DNA from: Kosakonia oryzendophytica
Lineage (GTDB): Bacteria > Pseudomonadota > Gammaproteobacteria > Enterobacterales > Enterobacteriaceae
DNA length: 64,000 nt
Direction: 5' to 3'
Assembly: GCF_900094925.1 (NCBI RefSeq)
Contig: NZ_FMAY01000011.1
Span: 81,832 to 145,831 of the forward strand
The position numbers and the translations under genes were made by a program. Shown in pieces: positions 25,847-37,096 of this stretch (position 1 is the first letter of the stretch; every line of letters begins with the position of its first letter). The notes below the pieces were generated by a model, which did no database searches, was not told the DNA's origin, and saw nothing but the letters and a program-made list of their open reading frames with translations.

Positions 25847-26863
25847 ATGCCAAAAAAATCCATTTACGTTGCTTACACTGGCGGGACCATTGGTATGCAA
25901 CGCTCCGAACACGGCTATGTGCCGGTATCTGGCCACCTGCAACGCCAGCTGGCGCTGATGCCTGAATTCCACCGTCCGGAAATGCCCGACTTTACCATTC
26001 ACGAATATGATCCGCTGATGGACTCCTCCGATATGACGCCGGAAGACTGGCAACATATCGCTGACGATATCAAAGCGCATTACGACGAGTACGATGGTTT
26101 TGTCATTCTGCACGGCACTGACACTATGGCCTACACCGCGTCAGCACTGTCGTTTATGTTGGAAAATCTCGGCAAACCGGTAATTGTGACAGGGTCACAA
26201 ATACCGCTGGCAGAGCTACGCTCAGACGGTCAAATCAATCTGCTCAACGCGCTGTACGTGGCAGCAAATTTTCCGATCAACGAAGTCTCACTGTTCTTCA
26301 ATAATCGTCTGTTCCGGGGTAACCGCACTACCAAAGCCCATGCCGACGGTTTTGATGCTTTTGCTTCGCCGAACCTCGCTCCGTTGCTTGAAGCCGGTAT
26401 CCATATTCGCCGTCTCGGTACGCCACCCGCCCCGCACACCTCTGGTGAACTGGTGGTGCATCCCATTACGCCGCAGCCGATTGGCGTGGTGACCATCTAC
26501 CCGGGGATTTCCGCCGATGTGGTGCGCAACTTCCTGCGCCAGCCAGTTAAAGCACTAATCCTCCGCTCTTATGGCGTGGGTAACGCGCCACAAAATGGCG
26601 AATTTCTCCGCGAACTGCAAGAAGCAAGCGAACGCGGCATCGTGGTGGTGAACCTCACGCAGTGTATGTCCGGCAAGGTGAATATGGGCGGTTACGCCAC
26701 CGGCAACGCCCTCGCCCATGCGGGCGTGATTGGCGGTGCGGATATGACGGTGGAAGCCACGCTGACTAAACTTCACTATCTGTTAAGCCAGGATTTGGAC
26801 GCCGACGCGATCCGTACCGCGATGACGCAAAACCTGCGTGGTGAACTGACACCGGACGAGTGA
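25847..26863 (+). CDS. ansA: Cytoplasmic L-asparaginase I AnsA
   Basis: Hydrolyses asparagine to aspartate + ammonia. 338 residues from MPKKSIYVAYTGGTIGMQRSE. Two catalytic Thr-bearing motifs: YTGGTIGM (near residue 13) and LHGTDTMAYTASALSF. Upstream in-frame ATGs at 25808 and 25826 overlap the terminator stem and are less likely. No signal peptide, as expected for the type I enzyme. pncA follows by 10 bases, so an ansA-pncA operon is likely. Confidence 0.96.
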   Translation: MPKKSIYVAYTGGTIGMQRSEHGYVPVSGHLQRQLALMPEFHRPEMPDFTIHEYDPLMDSSDMTPEDWQHIADDIKAHYDEYDGFVILHGTDTMAYTASALSFMLENLGKPVIVTGSQIPLAELRSDGQINLLNALYVAANFPINEVSLFFNNRLFRGNRTTKAHADGFDAFASPNLAPLLEAGIHIRRLGTPPAPHTSGELVVHPITPQPIGVVTIYPGISADVVRNFLRQPVKALILRSYGVGNAPQNGEFLRELQEASERGIVVVNLTQCMSGKVNMGGYATGNALAHAGVIGGADMTVEATLTKLHYLLSQDLDADAIRTAMTQNLRGELTPDE

Positions 26864-26873
26864 GGAGAGAGCG

Positions 26874-27515
26874 ATGACGCAACGCGCACTGCTGTTGGTG
26901 GATATTCAGAATGATTTCTGCGCGGGCGGCGCACTGGCTGTTGCTGAAGGCGACAGCACCGTGGATGTCGCCAACGCCATGATGGCGTGGTGTGGCGCGC
27001 GTGGAGACGCCGTGGTCGCCAGCCTCGACTGGCACCCGGCAGATCATGGCAGCTTCGCCAGTCAGCATAGCGTTCCGCCCTTTAGCCAGGGCAAGCTGGA
27101 TGGGTTAGAGCAAACCTTCTGGCCGGATCACTGCGTGCAGAACAGCGCTGGCGCGGAACTGCATCCGTTGCTCAGGCAACAGGCTATCGATGCAGTGTTT
27201 CATAAAGGTGAAAATCCGCTGATTGACAGTTACAGCGCGTTTTTCGATAACGGTCACCGGCAGAAAACCGCGCTGGACGGCTGGTTGCGTCAGCATGGCA
27301 TCACCGAGCTGATAGTGCTGGGATTAGCTACCGATTACTGCGTCAAATTCACCGTACTCGATGCCCTGCAACTGGGTTACCAGGTCAATGTGATCACGGA
27401 TGGCTGCCGTGGCGTGAATCTGGATCCGCAGGATAGTCCGCAGGCATTTATGGCAATGGCTGCGGCAGGCGCCACACTTTATACGCTGGCGGACTGGCAG
27501 GAAACGCAGCGCTGA
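26874..27515 (+). CDS. pncA: Nicotinamidase PncA
   Basis: Nicotinamide to nicotinate in the pyridine-nucleotide salvage cycle; also activates pyrazinamide. 213 residues. Isochorismatase-like fold with Asp in LLVDIQNDFCAGG, Lys in FHKGENP and Cys in LATDYCVKFT forming the triad; metal-binding DWHPADHGSFASQH. Shares a transcription unit with ansA. Confidence 0.97.
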   Translation: MTQRALLLVDIQNDFCAGGALAVAEGDSTVDVANAMMAWCGARGDAVVASLDWHPADHGSFASQHSVPPFSQGKLDGLEQTFWPDHCVQNSAGAELHPLLRQQAIDAVFHKGENPLIDSYSAFFDNGHRQKTALDGWLRQHGITELIVLGLATDYCVKFTVLDALQLGYQVNVITDGCRGVNLDPQDSPQAFMAMAAAGATLYTLADWQETQR

Positions 27516-27531
27516 TTGTGCCAGAACACGC

Positions 27532-27563
27532 GTCAGGCGGAAGTGCGCTTCTGCCTGACTTTT
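27532..27563 (+). terminator. Terminator after pncA
   Basis: A 12-bp stem GTCAGGCGGAAG / CTTCTGCCTGAC (one G-T pair), loop TGCG, then TTTT. Confidence 0.85.
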
Positions 27564-27583
27564 CCTGGCGGGGCACCGTGCGA

Positions 27584-27859
27584 TTATGACTTGAACGTCG
27601 CTATCGGTTTTACCGCAATGCCAAAATCTTCTTTCAGTTGCTGCTTGCTCTTCATCACCATCTGCCCGTTGGTATCGATAGTCATGTGTTGCGCATCGGT
27701 GTTATTTCGCGCCTGCCACAACATCACCAGTTGCAAGCTGTTCTCTTTTTGCTCCGGCGTCAGCGCGACGCCATCCGGCCATTTGCCTAACTCTACGGCG
27801 GTCACCAGACGCTGGTAGATCTCCGGCGTCATACTGTTAACGATTTGATCAACACTCAT
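27584..27859 (-). CDS. yeaC: YeaC, DUF1315 protein
   Basis: 91 residues from MSVDQIVNSMTPEIYQRLVTAVELGKWPDGVALTPEQKENSLQLVMLWQAR. Small acidic cytoplasmic protein of unknown function conserved in Enterobacteriaceae. An ATG five codons upstream is possible. It follows msrB by 39 bases on the same strand, probably the same transcript. Confidence 0.9.
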   Translation of the reverse strand: MSVDQIVNSMTPEIYQRLVTAVELGKWPDGVALTPEQKENSLQLVMLWQARNNTDAQHMTIDTNGQMVMKSKQQLKEDFGIAVKPIATFKS

Positions 27860-27898
27860 CCTGTTTAACTCCAATGGAATAATCGCTGAATCGATTTT

Positions 27899-28312
27899 TC
27901 AACCGCGTGTCTGGTCACCATTTTCCTCGTCGGTGAAGCTCAACGACGCGGAGTTGACGCAATAACGCTCACCAGTAGGTTGTGGCCCGTCCGGAAACAC
28001 ATGACCGAGATGGGCGTCACATTTCCCGCAGCGAATTTCCACGCGCTGCATACCATGAGAATAATCGTTGAGATAGCGGATAGCCTCTTCGCTCACCGGT
28101 TCGAAAAAGCTCGGCCAACCGCAGCCGGAATCATATTTGGTCTGAGAATGAAACAGCGCGGCATCGCACACCAGACAGTGATACACGCCGTCGCGTTTGT
28201 TATGCAGCAGACGTCCGGTAAACGGCGGTTCAGTGCCGTGGTTTTGCGTCACGTAAAACTGCATTTCCGTCAGATCTTTTTTCAGGTCGTTTTCAGAAGA
28301 ATTATTCGCCAT
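27899..28312 (-). CDS. msrB: Methionine-(R)-sulfoxide reductase MsrB
   Basis: Repairs R-methionine sulfoxide in proteins. 137 residues from [18 protein letters not shown]. Two CxxC zinc motifs (CLVC, CGKC), the GCGWPSF block, and the C-terminal [11 protein letters not shown] with the catalytic Cys. An ATG five codons upstream is less likely. It is divergent from gapA. Confidence 0.96.
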   Translation of the reverse strand: MANNSSENDLKKDLTEMQFYVTQNHGTEPPFTGRLLHNKRDGVYHCLVCDAALFHSQTKYDSGCGWPSFFEPVSEEAIRYLNDYSHGMQRVEIRCGKCDAHLGHVFPDGPQPTGERYCVNSASLSFTDEENGDQTRG

Positions 28313-28583
28313 TTGCTCACATCTCACGCTAAAAAATCGACAACTTTTCAGCCCAATTCTAACAAAACATTAACACTCAGGTGTTAACTTTTGTTCTAAA
28401 CTTAGCAGTTGCGTTAAAGCAGCCGGGGAATTGTGAGTGGCTTCACATTTTTCTCCTGTCTGACCTTTAAAATTCCGGGCGACGTCCCCATGTGTGGACA
28501 TGCTCAAAGGAAGAGTGAGGCGAGTCAGTCGAACAAAGGTTATGCGGAGGATTGATTTGTCGCAATGATTGACACGATTCCGC

Positions 28584-28611
28584 TTGACGCTGCGTAAGGT
28601 TTTTGTAATTT
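28584..28611 (+). promoter_or_regulatory. gapA proximal (P1) promoter
   Basis: TTGACG, 16 bases, TAATTT, placed about 45 bases before the ATG and matching E. coli gapA P1 as I recall it. E. coli has further promoters upstream within 28330-28583; I cannot place those reliably here. No gene is seen in 28313-28654. Confidence 0.7.
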
Positions 28612-28642
28612 TACAGCCAACCTTTTATTCACTAACAAATAG

Positions 28643-29650
<1,008 letters not shown>

Positions 29651-29674
29651 GTTGAGATGAGAACATGATCTGAA

Positions 29675-29700
29675 AGAGCGACTTCGGTCGCTCTTTTTTT
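29675..29700 (+). terminator. Terminator after gapA
   Basis: Stem AGAGCGAC / GTCGCTCT closed by a TTCG tetraloop, then seven T. Confidence 0.95.
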
Positions 29701-29725
29701 GTTTTGAAGACAGAGGATTGCGTTA

Positions 29726-30610
29726 ATGATTAATAAAATTTTTGCACTTCCGGTAGTCGAACAAATTACCCCTGTTCTTTCCCGTCGCAAAATGGACGAC
29801 CTGGATGTGATCGTTGTTGACCATCCGCAGGTAAAAGGTTCCTTCGCCCTGCAGGGCGCGCATCTGCTCTCCTGGAAGCCACAAGGTGAAGAAGAAGTGT
29901 TGTGGCTGAGCGGCAATACCCCGTTTAAAAACGGCGTCGCACTGCGTGGCGGCGTACCCGTATGCTGGCCATGGTTTGGCCCAGCCAAACAGCAAGGGCT
30001 GCCTGCGCACGGTTTTGCGCGTAATCTGCCATGGGTGCTGAAGGCCCATAACGAAGACGCCGCGGGCGTGGTACTGACATTTGAACTGCAAAGCAGCGAT
30101 GCCTCTCGCAAATTCTGGCCGCACGACTTCACGCTGTATGCCCGTTATAAGCTGGGCGCAACCTGCGAAATGGAGCTGGAAGCCCACGGTGAATTTGAAA
30201 CCACATCGGCCCTGCATACCTATTTCAACGTTGGCGATATCGCAGCGGTGAAAGTCAGCGGGCTGGGCGATCGCTTGATTGATAAAGTGAATGACGCCAA
30301 AGAAGATGTGCTGGCCGACGGTGTACAGACGTTCCCGGACCGTACCGATCGCGTCTATCTGAACGCAGAAGCCTGCAGCGTGATTCATGACGATGCGCTG
30401 AACCGTAAGATTGAAGTGATCCACAGCCATAATGCCAACGTGGTGGCATGGAACCCTGGCCCGGCGCTGTCCGCCAGCATGGCTGACATGCCAGATGACG
30501 GCTACAAGACCTTTGTCTGTGTGGAATCGGTCAATGCGACCGTACCGCAGAAAACCACCGAAGAGAAACCGTCCCGCCTGGCGCAGACTATCCGCGTGGT
30601 GAAACGTTAA
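29726..30610 (+). CDS. yeaD: D-hexose-6-phosphate mutarotase YeaD
   Basis: Aldose 1-epimerase-like protein, interconverting alpha and beta glucose 6-phosphate. 294 residues, as in E. coli. Conserved RGGVPVCWPWFGPAK and AHGFARNLPW (His), later LHTYFNVGDI. It follows the gapA terminator and may be expressed by read-through, linking sugar-phosphate chemistry to glycolysis. Confidence 0.95.
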   Translation: MINKIFALPVVEQITPVLSRRKMDDLDVIVVDHPQVKGSFALQGAHLLSWKPQGEEEVLWLSGNTPFKNGVALRGGVPVCWPWFGPAKQQGLPAHGFARNLPWVLKAHNEDAAGVVLTFELQSSDASRKFWPHDFTLYARYKLGATCEMELEAHGEFETTSALHTYFNVGDIAAVKVSGLGDRLIDKVNDAKEDVLADGVQTFPDRTDRVYLNAEACSVIHDDALNRKIEVIHSHNANVVAWNPGPALSASMADMPDDGYKTFVCVESVNATVPQKTTEEKPSRLAQTIRVVKR

Positions 30611-30620
30611 CCACTGTGCT

Positions 30621-30644
30621 TACCCTCTCCCAGCGGAGAGGGTA
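30621..30644. terminator. Perfect hairpin between yeaD and yeaE
   Basis: A 10-bp perfect stem TACCCTCTCC / GGAGAGGGTA with loop CAGC lies between convergent genes. Neither side has a clear T tract after the stem, so it may be a processing or weak termination hairpin. Confidence 0.5.
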
Positions 30645-30653
30645 AAAAACGCA

Positions 30654-31511
30654 TTACACCACATCCAGCGGCGTTTTACGGTTTGGCGCCGGGAAGGCTT
30701 TATCCAGTCGGGACAGCTCATCAGGACTTAACGTAATGCCCAATGCCGCCGCATTTTCTTCTACGTGCGCAATGCTTGCCGCTTTCGGAATGGCGATCAC
30801 GCCCTGATGACTGACAACCCACGCCAGCAAAATTTGCGCCGCGCTTGCGCCATGCACATGGGCAATATCCTGCACCACGTGGTTTTCCAGCAGGCCGTCC
30901 CGCAGACGTCCCGCCTGCGCCAGGGGGCAATATGCCATTACCGGCATCCCTTGTTGCTGGCACCACGGCAGCAGATCATATTCAATACCACGCGATCCCA
31001 GGTGATATAGCACCTGATCGGTGGCACACGCGTTCCCTCCGGTCACGCGGAAAAGCTCCTGCATATCGCCATAGTCAAGATTGGAGACGCCCCAGCGGCG
31101 AATTTTCCCCTGCTGCATCAGCGTTTCCATCACGTCGACGGTTTCCGCGAGTGAATAATTACCGCGCCAGTGCAGCAGATAGAGATCGAGATAATCGGTC
31201 TTCAGACGGCGCAAGCTGGCTTCGCACGCAGCAATAGCTTTCTTGCCACCGGCATTCCACGGGTAGACTTTGGAAACCAGAAAGACTTTATCGCGCAGGC
31301 CGCCCTGTAATGCGTCGCCAACCACCTCTTCCGCACCGCCGTCGGCATACATCTCCGCCGTATCGATAAGCGTCAGTCCCCGTTCGACGCCCGCCCGCAG
31401 TGCATCAACCTCGGACTTACGCAGCCGCGCATTCTCGCCCATATACCAGGTTCCCTGGCCCACGGCGGGGAGAGTAACCTGACCTGTAAACGTGACGTTT
31501 TTCTCTGCCAT
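30654..31511 (-). CDS. yeaE: Aldo-keto reductase YeaE (methylglyoxal reductase)
   Basis: NADPH-dependent reductase reported to reduce methylglyoxal. 285 residues from MAEKNVTFTGQVTLPAVGQGTWYMGEN. Aldo-keto reductase tetrad visible: Asp and Tyr in LIDTAEMYADGGAEE, Lys in LVSKVYPWN, His in YLLHWRG. AGGAGG lies just upstream of ATG 31511; an ATG eight codons earlier is less likely. Confidence 0.95.
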   Translation of the reverse strand: MAEKNVTFTGQVTLPAVGQGTWYMGENARLRKSEVDALRAGVERGLTLIDTAEMYADGGAEEVVGDALQGGLRDKVFLVSKVYPWNAGGKKAIAACEASLRRLKTDYLDLYLLHWRGNYSLAETVDVMETLMQQGKIRRWGVSNLDYGDMQELFRVTGGNACATDQVLYHLGSRGIEYDLLPWCQQQGMPVMAYCPLAQAGRLRDGLLENHVVQDIAHVHGASAAQILLAWVVSHQGVIAIPKAASIAHVEENAAALGITLSPDELSRLDKAFPAPNRKTPLDVV

Positions 31512-31546
31512 ACCATCCTCCTGCGATAAACGCACCAGCGTAAAGC

Positions 31547-31571
31547 AAAACAGGGCCGAAGGCCCTGTTTT
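31547..31571 (-). terminator. Terminator after mipA
   Basis: Perfect 11-bp palindrome AAAACAGGGCC / GGCCCTGTTTT with a three-base loop. It works on either strand but is best placed for mipA. Confidence 0.85.
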
Positions 31572-31602
31572 GATGCACAGATTGCACTGTTAAGGTGCAC
31601 AA

Positions 31603-32349
31603 TCAGAAACGGTAAGTCACCCCTGTGGATAACAGCCCCGCCCAGGACTTATCCACCATCGGGCTGTCTTTGATTTCATCAGACAGATGTGTGTAGCGCC
31701 CGGTACCGTACACGCTCCAGCTATCAGAGAGCCGGTAGCTCACGCTCAGCTCCAGATAAGGGCTCCAGCCATTGTCCGGATCGTAGCTGTTCAGAGCGCT
31801 ACGGCGCGCTTCGGCGCGGGAAACACCGTAGTAATATTCATTCTGTTTGTCACTCGCCCATTCCACACCAATACCCGGCGTTAACGTCAGATCGCCATTG
31901 GTGTAACGGTAGAGCCACGCCGCATCCCAAATGATACCGTTGCTGTTATCCAGCGTATCACCGGCAAGCGTCGTGCGCAGGAAACCATACGGCGTATTGT
32001 GGATATAAGAGAGCCCCGCCATCACCGTGGCTTTACGGCTGTCCAGTTGACGCAATTGATTGTTATCGCTGTTTTTCGGCTTGAAGCGCCACGGGGAGTA
32101 AAACGCGGTGATCGAGAGTTTGTCGGCGTCGTCATTCCACAGGTAATAACCGCCGCCCAAACCGCGGAACCAGAAATTATCACTCTCATAGGTGATAACG
32201 GGGACCGGGAGAACCTCTCTGTCGTACTGTTTGTACGGGGATTCAACCACCCCAACCCCTGCGCCAAGGGAAAAGGTATTTTCTGCGTTAGCGGCAAATG
32301 CGGCGCTTGCAGTCAGCACGCCCAATGCCAGGAGTTTGATTTTGGTCAC
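31603..32349 (-). CDS. mipA: MltA-interacting outer-membrane protein MipA
   Basis: Outer-membrane beta-barrel scaffold linking the murein hydrolase MltA with PBP1B. 248 residues if translation starts at GTG 32349 (preceded by GGAAGGACT); the frame is open further upstream, but this start leads directly into the signal peptide TKIKLLALGVLTASAAFAANA. Alternating beta-strands and a terminal aromatic Phe (GVTYRF) fit an outer-membrane barrel. Confidence 0.95.
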   Translation of the reverse strand: MTKIKLLALGVLTASAAFAANAENTFSLGAGVGVVESPYKQYDREVLPVPVITYESDNFWFRGLGGGYYLWNDDADKLSITAFYSPWRFKPKNSDNNQLRQLDSRKATVMAGLSYIHNTPYGFLRTTLAGDTLDNSNGIIWDAAWLYRYTNGDLTLTPGIGVEWASDKQNEYYYGVSRAEARRSALNSYDPDNGWSPYLELSVSYRLSDSWSVYGTGRYTHLSDEIKDSPMVDKSWAGLLSTGVTYRF

Positions 32350-32665
32350 AGTCCTTCCTTTCCTGTCGTCAAATAATTGCGTGAGAAGTTTAACCGCGCT
32401 GCACATCGACCCCAAATTTTTTTACCTAAACATTACAAAACTAAACTCACTACTCTGCGGTCATTAAATGACAGGCAGCTTGCAATTATATGACCAGCAG
32501 AAGACACCGCCACTTGACGCTTATCTCAAAAGCAGTTTTTTTTGGATGAGTTATTGATATGTCATTGAAATTGTTTTTTGACGGCATGCAAGTTTTGCAA
32601 AGCCATCTACGCTTAATTTAAGAAGACGTTTTTCCTGACACGCACCTGGTTAATGACTGGCAACC

Positions 32666-32681
32666 TGGCATAAGGGTTGCT
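32666..32681 (+). promoter_or_regulatory. Sigma-54 promoter of yeaGH
   Basis: TGGCATAAGGGTTGCT carries GG and GC 10 bases apart with TGGCA and TTGC halves, a near-consensus -24/-12 promoter. It lies about 100 bases before yeaG. In E. coli yeaGH is induced by nitrogen starvation via NtrC/sigma-54 and also by RpoS. The rest of 32350-32780 holds no gene. Confidence 0.8.
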
Positions 32682-32780
32682 GTATGACATTCAGCGTCGT
32701 TCAGTTAACGCTTCCGGGAGCCTCTACTACTCATATGAACGGCTCTTAACCTGTGCTAAAAAACGAAAGGACGGCATGCC

Positions 32781-34715
32781 ATGAATATATTCGATCACTA
32801 TCGCCAGCGCTATGAAGCTGCCAAGGACGAAGAGTTCACACTGCAGGAGTTTCTTGCAATATGTAAGCAAGATCGCAGTGCCTATGCTAACGCGGCAGAG
32901 AGGCTATTGATGGCCATTGGTGAGCCAGTGATGGTTGACACTGCCCAGGAGCCACGGCTTTCCCGTCTCTTTTCGAACCGGGTAATTGGACGCTACCCGG
33001 CGTTTGAAGAGTTCTATGGAATGGAAGAGGCCATTGAGCAAATCGTTTCTTATCTCAAGCATGCTGCACAGGGACTGGAAGAGAAGAAACAGATCCTTTA
33101 TTTACTTGGCCCGGTGGGTGGGGGTAAATCGTCACTGGCTGAGCGCCTGAAATCGCTGATGCAACGGGTGCCTATTTACGTGCTGAGCGCAAATGGCGAG
33201 CGCAGCCCGGTCAACGACCATCCTCTGTGCCTGTTTAACCCCCAGGAAGACGCGCAGATCCTGGAAAAAGAGTACAACGTTCCACGGCGCTATTTAGGCA
33301 CCATCATGTCGCCGTGGGCGGCAAAACGTCTGCATGACTTTGGTGGTGACATCAGTAAATTCCGGGTGGTTAAAGTGTGGCCGTCGGTTCTGGAGCAGAT
33401 AGCGATTGCGAAAACGGAACCCGGTGACGAAAACAACCAGGACATTTCCGCGCTGGTGGGTAAAGTGGATATCCGCAAACTGGAAAACCACGCGCAAAAC
33501 GATCCTGACGCCTACGGTTACTCCGGCGCATTGTGCCGCGCCAATCAGGGGATCATGGAATTCGTCGAAATGTTTAAAGCGCCTATCAAGGTGCTACACC
33601 CGCTGCTGACCGCCACGCAGGAGGGGAACTATAACGGGACCGAAGGGATTTCCGCCCTGCCCTTTAACGGCATCATTCTTGCCCACTCGAACGAATCAGA
33701 ATGGGTACAGTTCCGTAATAACAAAAACAATGAGGCCTTCCTTGACCGTGTTTATATCGTCAAAGTGCCTTATTGCCTGCGCATCTCGGAAGAGATCAAA
33801 ATTTACGAAAAACTGCTCAATCACAGTGAGCTGTCTCATGCGCCCTGCGCACCGGGCACACTGGAAACACTGGCGCGCTTCTCGATTCTGTCGCGTTTGA
33901 AAGAGCCGGAAAACTCCAGTGTCTACTCCAAAATGCGCGTCTATGACGGTGAAAGCCTGAAAGACACCGACCCGAAAGCGAAGTCTTACCAGGAATACCG
34001 CGACTACGCCGGTGTGGATGAAGGGATGAACGGTCTGTCGACGCGTTTCGCCTTTAAAATCCTCTCCCGCGTTTTCAACTTCGACCATGTCGAAGTCGCG
34101 GCAAACCCGGTGCACCTGTTCTATGTGCTGGAGCAGCAGATTGAGCGCGAACAGTTCCCACAAGAGCTGGCGGAACGTTACCTGGAGTTCCTGAAAGGCT
34201 ATCTGATCCCGAAATACGCCGAGTTCATCGGCAAAGAGATCCAGACTGCGTACCTGGAGTCCTATTCCGAATACGGGCAGAACATCTTTGATCGTTATGT
34301 CACCTATGCGGACTTCTGGATCCAGGATCAGGAGTACCGCGATCCGGATACCGGTCAGCTCTTTGACCGCGAAGCACTGAACGCGGAACTGGAAAAAATC
34401 GAGAAGCCCGCCGGGATCAGTAACCCGAAAGACTTCCGTAATGAAATCGTCAATTTCGTGCTGCGCGCTCGCGCCAACAACAGTGGCCGCAACCCGAACT
34501 GGACCAGTTACGAAAAACTGCGCACGGTTATCGAGAAAAAAATGTTCTCGAATACCGAAGAGTTGTTGCCGGTGATTTCGTTCAACGCCAAAACCTCAAC
34601 CGACGAGCAGAAAAAACATGACGACTTTGTCGATCGTATGATGGAGAAAGGCTACACCCGTAAGCAGGTTCGCCTGCTGTGCGAATGGTATCTGCGTGTA
34701 CGTAAATCATCATAA
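32781..34715 (+). CDS. yeaG: PrkA-type serine protein kinase YeaG
   Basis: AAA-type protein kinase linked to sustained nitrogen starvation and stationary-phase survival. 644 residues, same as E. coli. The P-loop is LGPVGGGKSSLAERL (about residue 110) within the AAA PrkA domain; the C-terminal PrkA kinase domain follows (RARANNSGRNPNWTSYEKLRTVIEKKMF). yeaH follows by 66 bases, forming a two-gene operon. Confidence 0.97.
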   Translation: MNIFDHYRQRYEAAKDEEFTLQEFLAICKQDRSAYANAAERLLMAIGEPVMVDTAQEPRLSRLFSNRVIGRYPAFEEFYGMEEAIEQIVSYLKHAAQGLEEKKQILYLLGPVGGGKSSLAERLKSLMQRVPIYVLSANGERSPVNDHPLCLFNPQEDAQILEKEYNVPRRYLGTIMSPWAAKRLHDFGGDISKFRVVKVWPSVLEQIAIAKTEPGDENNQDISALVGKVDIRKLENHAQNDPDAYGYSGALCRANQGIMEFVEMFKAPIKVLHPLLTATQEGNYNGTEGISALPFNGIILAHSNESEWVQFRNNKNNEAFLDRVYIVKVPYCLRISEEIKIYEKLLNHSELSHAPCAPGTLETLARFSILSRLKEPENSSVYSKMRVYDGESLKDTDPKAKSYQEYRDYAGVDEGMNGLSTRFAFKILSRVFNFDHVEVAANPVHLFYVLEQQIEREQFPQELAERYLEFLKGYLIPKYAEFIGKEIQTAYLESYSEYGQNIFDRYVTYADFWIQDQEYRDPDTGQLFDREALNAELEKIEKPAGISNPKDFRNEIVNFVLRARANNSGRNPNWTSYEKLRTVIEKKMFSNTEELLPVISFNAKTSTDEQKKHDDFVDRMMEKGYTRKQVRLLCEWYLRVRKSS

Positions 34716-36065
<1,350 letters not shown>

Positions 36066-36362
36066 TCTATATAAATCAGCCAGTTAATCCTATTTTCCTG
36101 GCTGATTTCCTTCATTTTGAGTGTTAAAAATGTCGAATAAGATCAGAGGCTTATGTCTTGTTTTGGGGAATGCTTTTCCGATATAAACAAGGGATTTTAA
36201 ATCAGCCGCGTTGTCCCACATAAGCAATAAGTTAGTTTCACTTTTCATCATACCAATTCAAAAACCACACTCGTCCATTCAACGGCGTGCAGTTCCTTCT
36301 GGATGAATATTACGATGGTTTTTAAGTTAAAATGTGGCACTGCAATGTCCGCTATGCGCGAA

Positions 36363-36388
36363 GAGCGGACATGCTTCGCTGTCCGCTC
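36363..36388. repeat. Inverted repeat in the gene-free stretch after yeaH
   Basis: Perfect 9-bp arms GAGCGGACA / TGTCCGCTC with an 8-base loop. The TGTCCGCTCCT end recurs at 40539-40549. The surrounding 36066-36517 (about 450 bp) is AT-rich and contains no gene I can support. Confidence 0.55.
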
Positions 36389-36517
36389 CTCAGGATATTT
36401 ATCGTGCTGGCCTCAGCAGCCCAAAGTAGATTTCACGATGTTATCCGCCGCCCAGAAGCCCGCCAGGCTCTACAGCCTATGGGATCCTGTTTTATGCCCG
36501 GTTTTATTTTCAATGCC

Positions 36518-37045
36518 TCAGGCCATTTTTTCCCATGACGTCGGTCTCTCATCCAGTTCAACTTCCAGCGTTTCAAGGAAGCGTGCCGTCATCATGTAAT
36601 GCCCGATCAACAGCGTGATTTCGGCTATTTCCTCCTCGCTGCAATAACACCTGAGCGCATGAAATACCACGCCCGTCACTTTGACATGCTTCACACATTC
36701 GTCGGTAAAACGGACCACTGCCTGTGTTTTACCGTCCAGTTTCTGAATATCGCCATCTTCAATGGCGTCGATATCGCTTTCACGCCAGCCGCTCTGTCTG
36801 GCTATTTCGACGTGCTGCATACGCTCATACGCGCTGTGGCTGAGCGCGGCGACCCGTAAAATCACCAACTCTCTGTCTTTGGCGCAAAGATGCCCCTGCC
36901 GGAATGAGGCGCCTAGCGTCAGATAGCCGTCCGTACACGCGCCGGTGCGCAATAAGGCGCGAGTGAGGTTGGCAGGGAAAAGCTGATAGAGATCCTGTTG
37001 TTCAGGCGTGAGGGAATCGACTTCGGGTAGGATAATACGTGCCAT
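36518..37045 (-). CDS. Carboxymuconolactone decarboxylase (AhpD-like) family protein
   Basis: 175 residues. The family core is seen as KDRELVILRVAALSHSAYERMQHVEIARQSGW (about 60-90). The AhpD CxxC catalytic pair is absent, so peroxidase activity is unlikely; the AYExxH pattern is that of the decarboxylase-like subgroup. It is the third gene of a minus-strand operon with a carboxylesterase and a cyclase (51-base gap to the esterase). Substrate unknown; the set looks like a small catabolic or detoxification module for an ester or lactone. Confidence 0.8.
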   Translation of the reverse strand: MARIILPEVDSLTPEQQDLYQLFPANLTRALLRTGACTDGYLTLGASFRQGHLCAKDRELVILRVAALSHSAYERMQHVEIARQSGWRESDIDAIEDGDIQKLDGKTQAVVRFTDECVKHVKVTGVVFHALRCYCSEEEIAEITLLIGHYMMTARFLETLEVELDERPTSWEKMA

Positions 37046-37096
37046 GATTGTGCCCCTTTTTGAGGGAAAGACTGGCGATGGCCAGTCTTTCGGCCT

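Noticed and set aside
36303..36859. Open frames in the stretch after yeaH
   Set aside because: Short, partly antisense to the CMD-like gene, with no start signal or similarity; the stretch looks intergenic.
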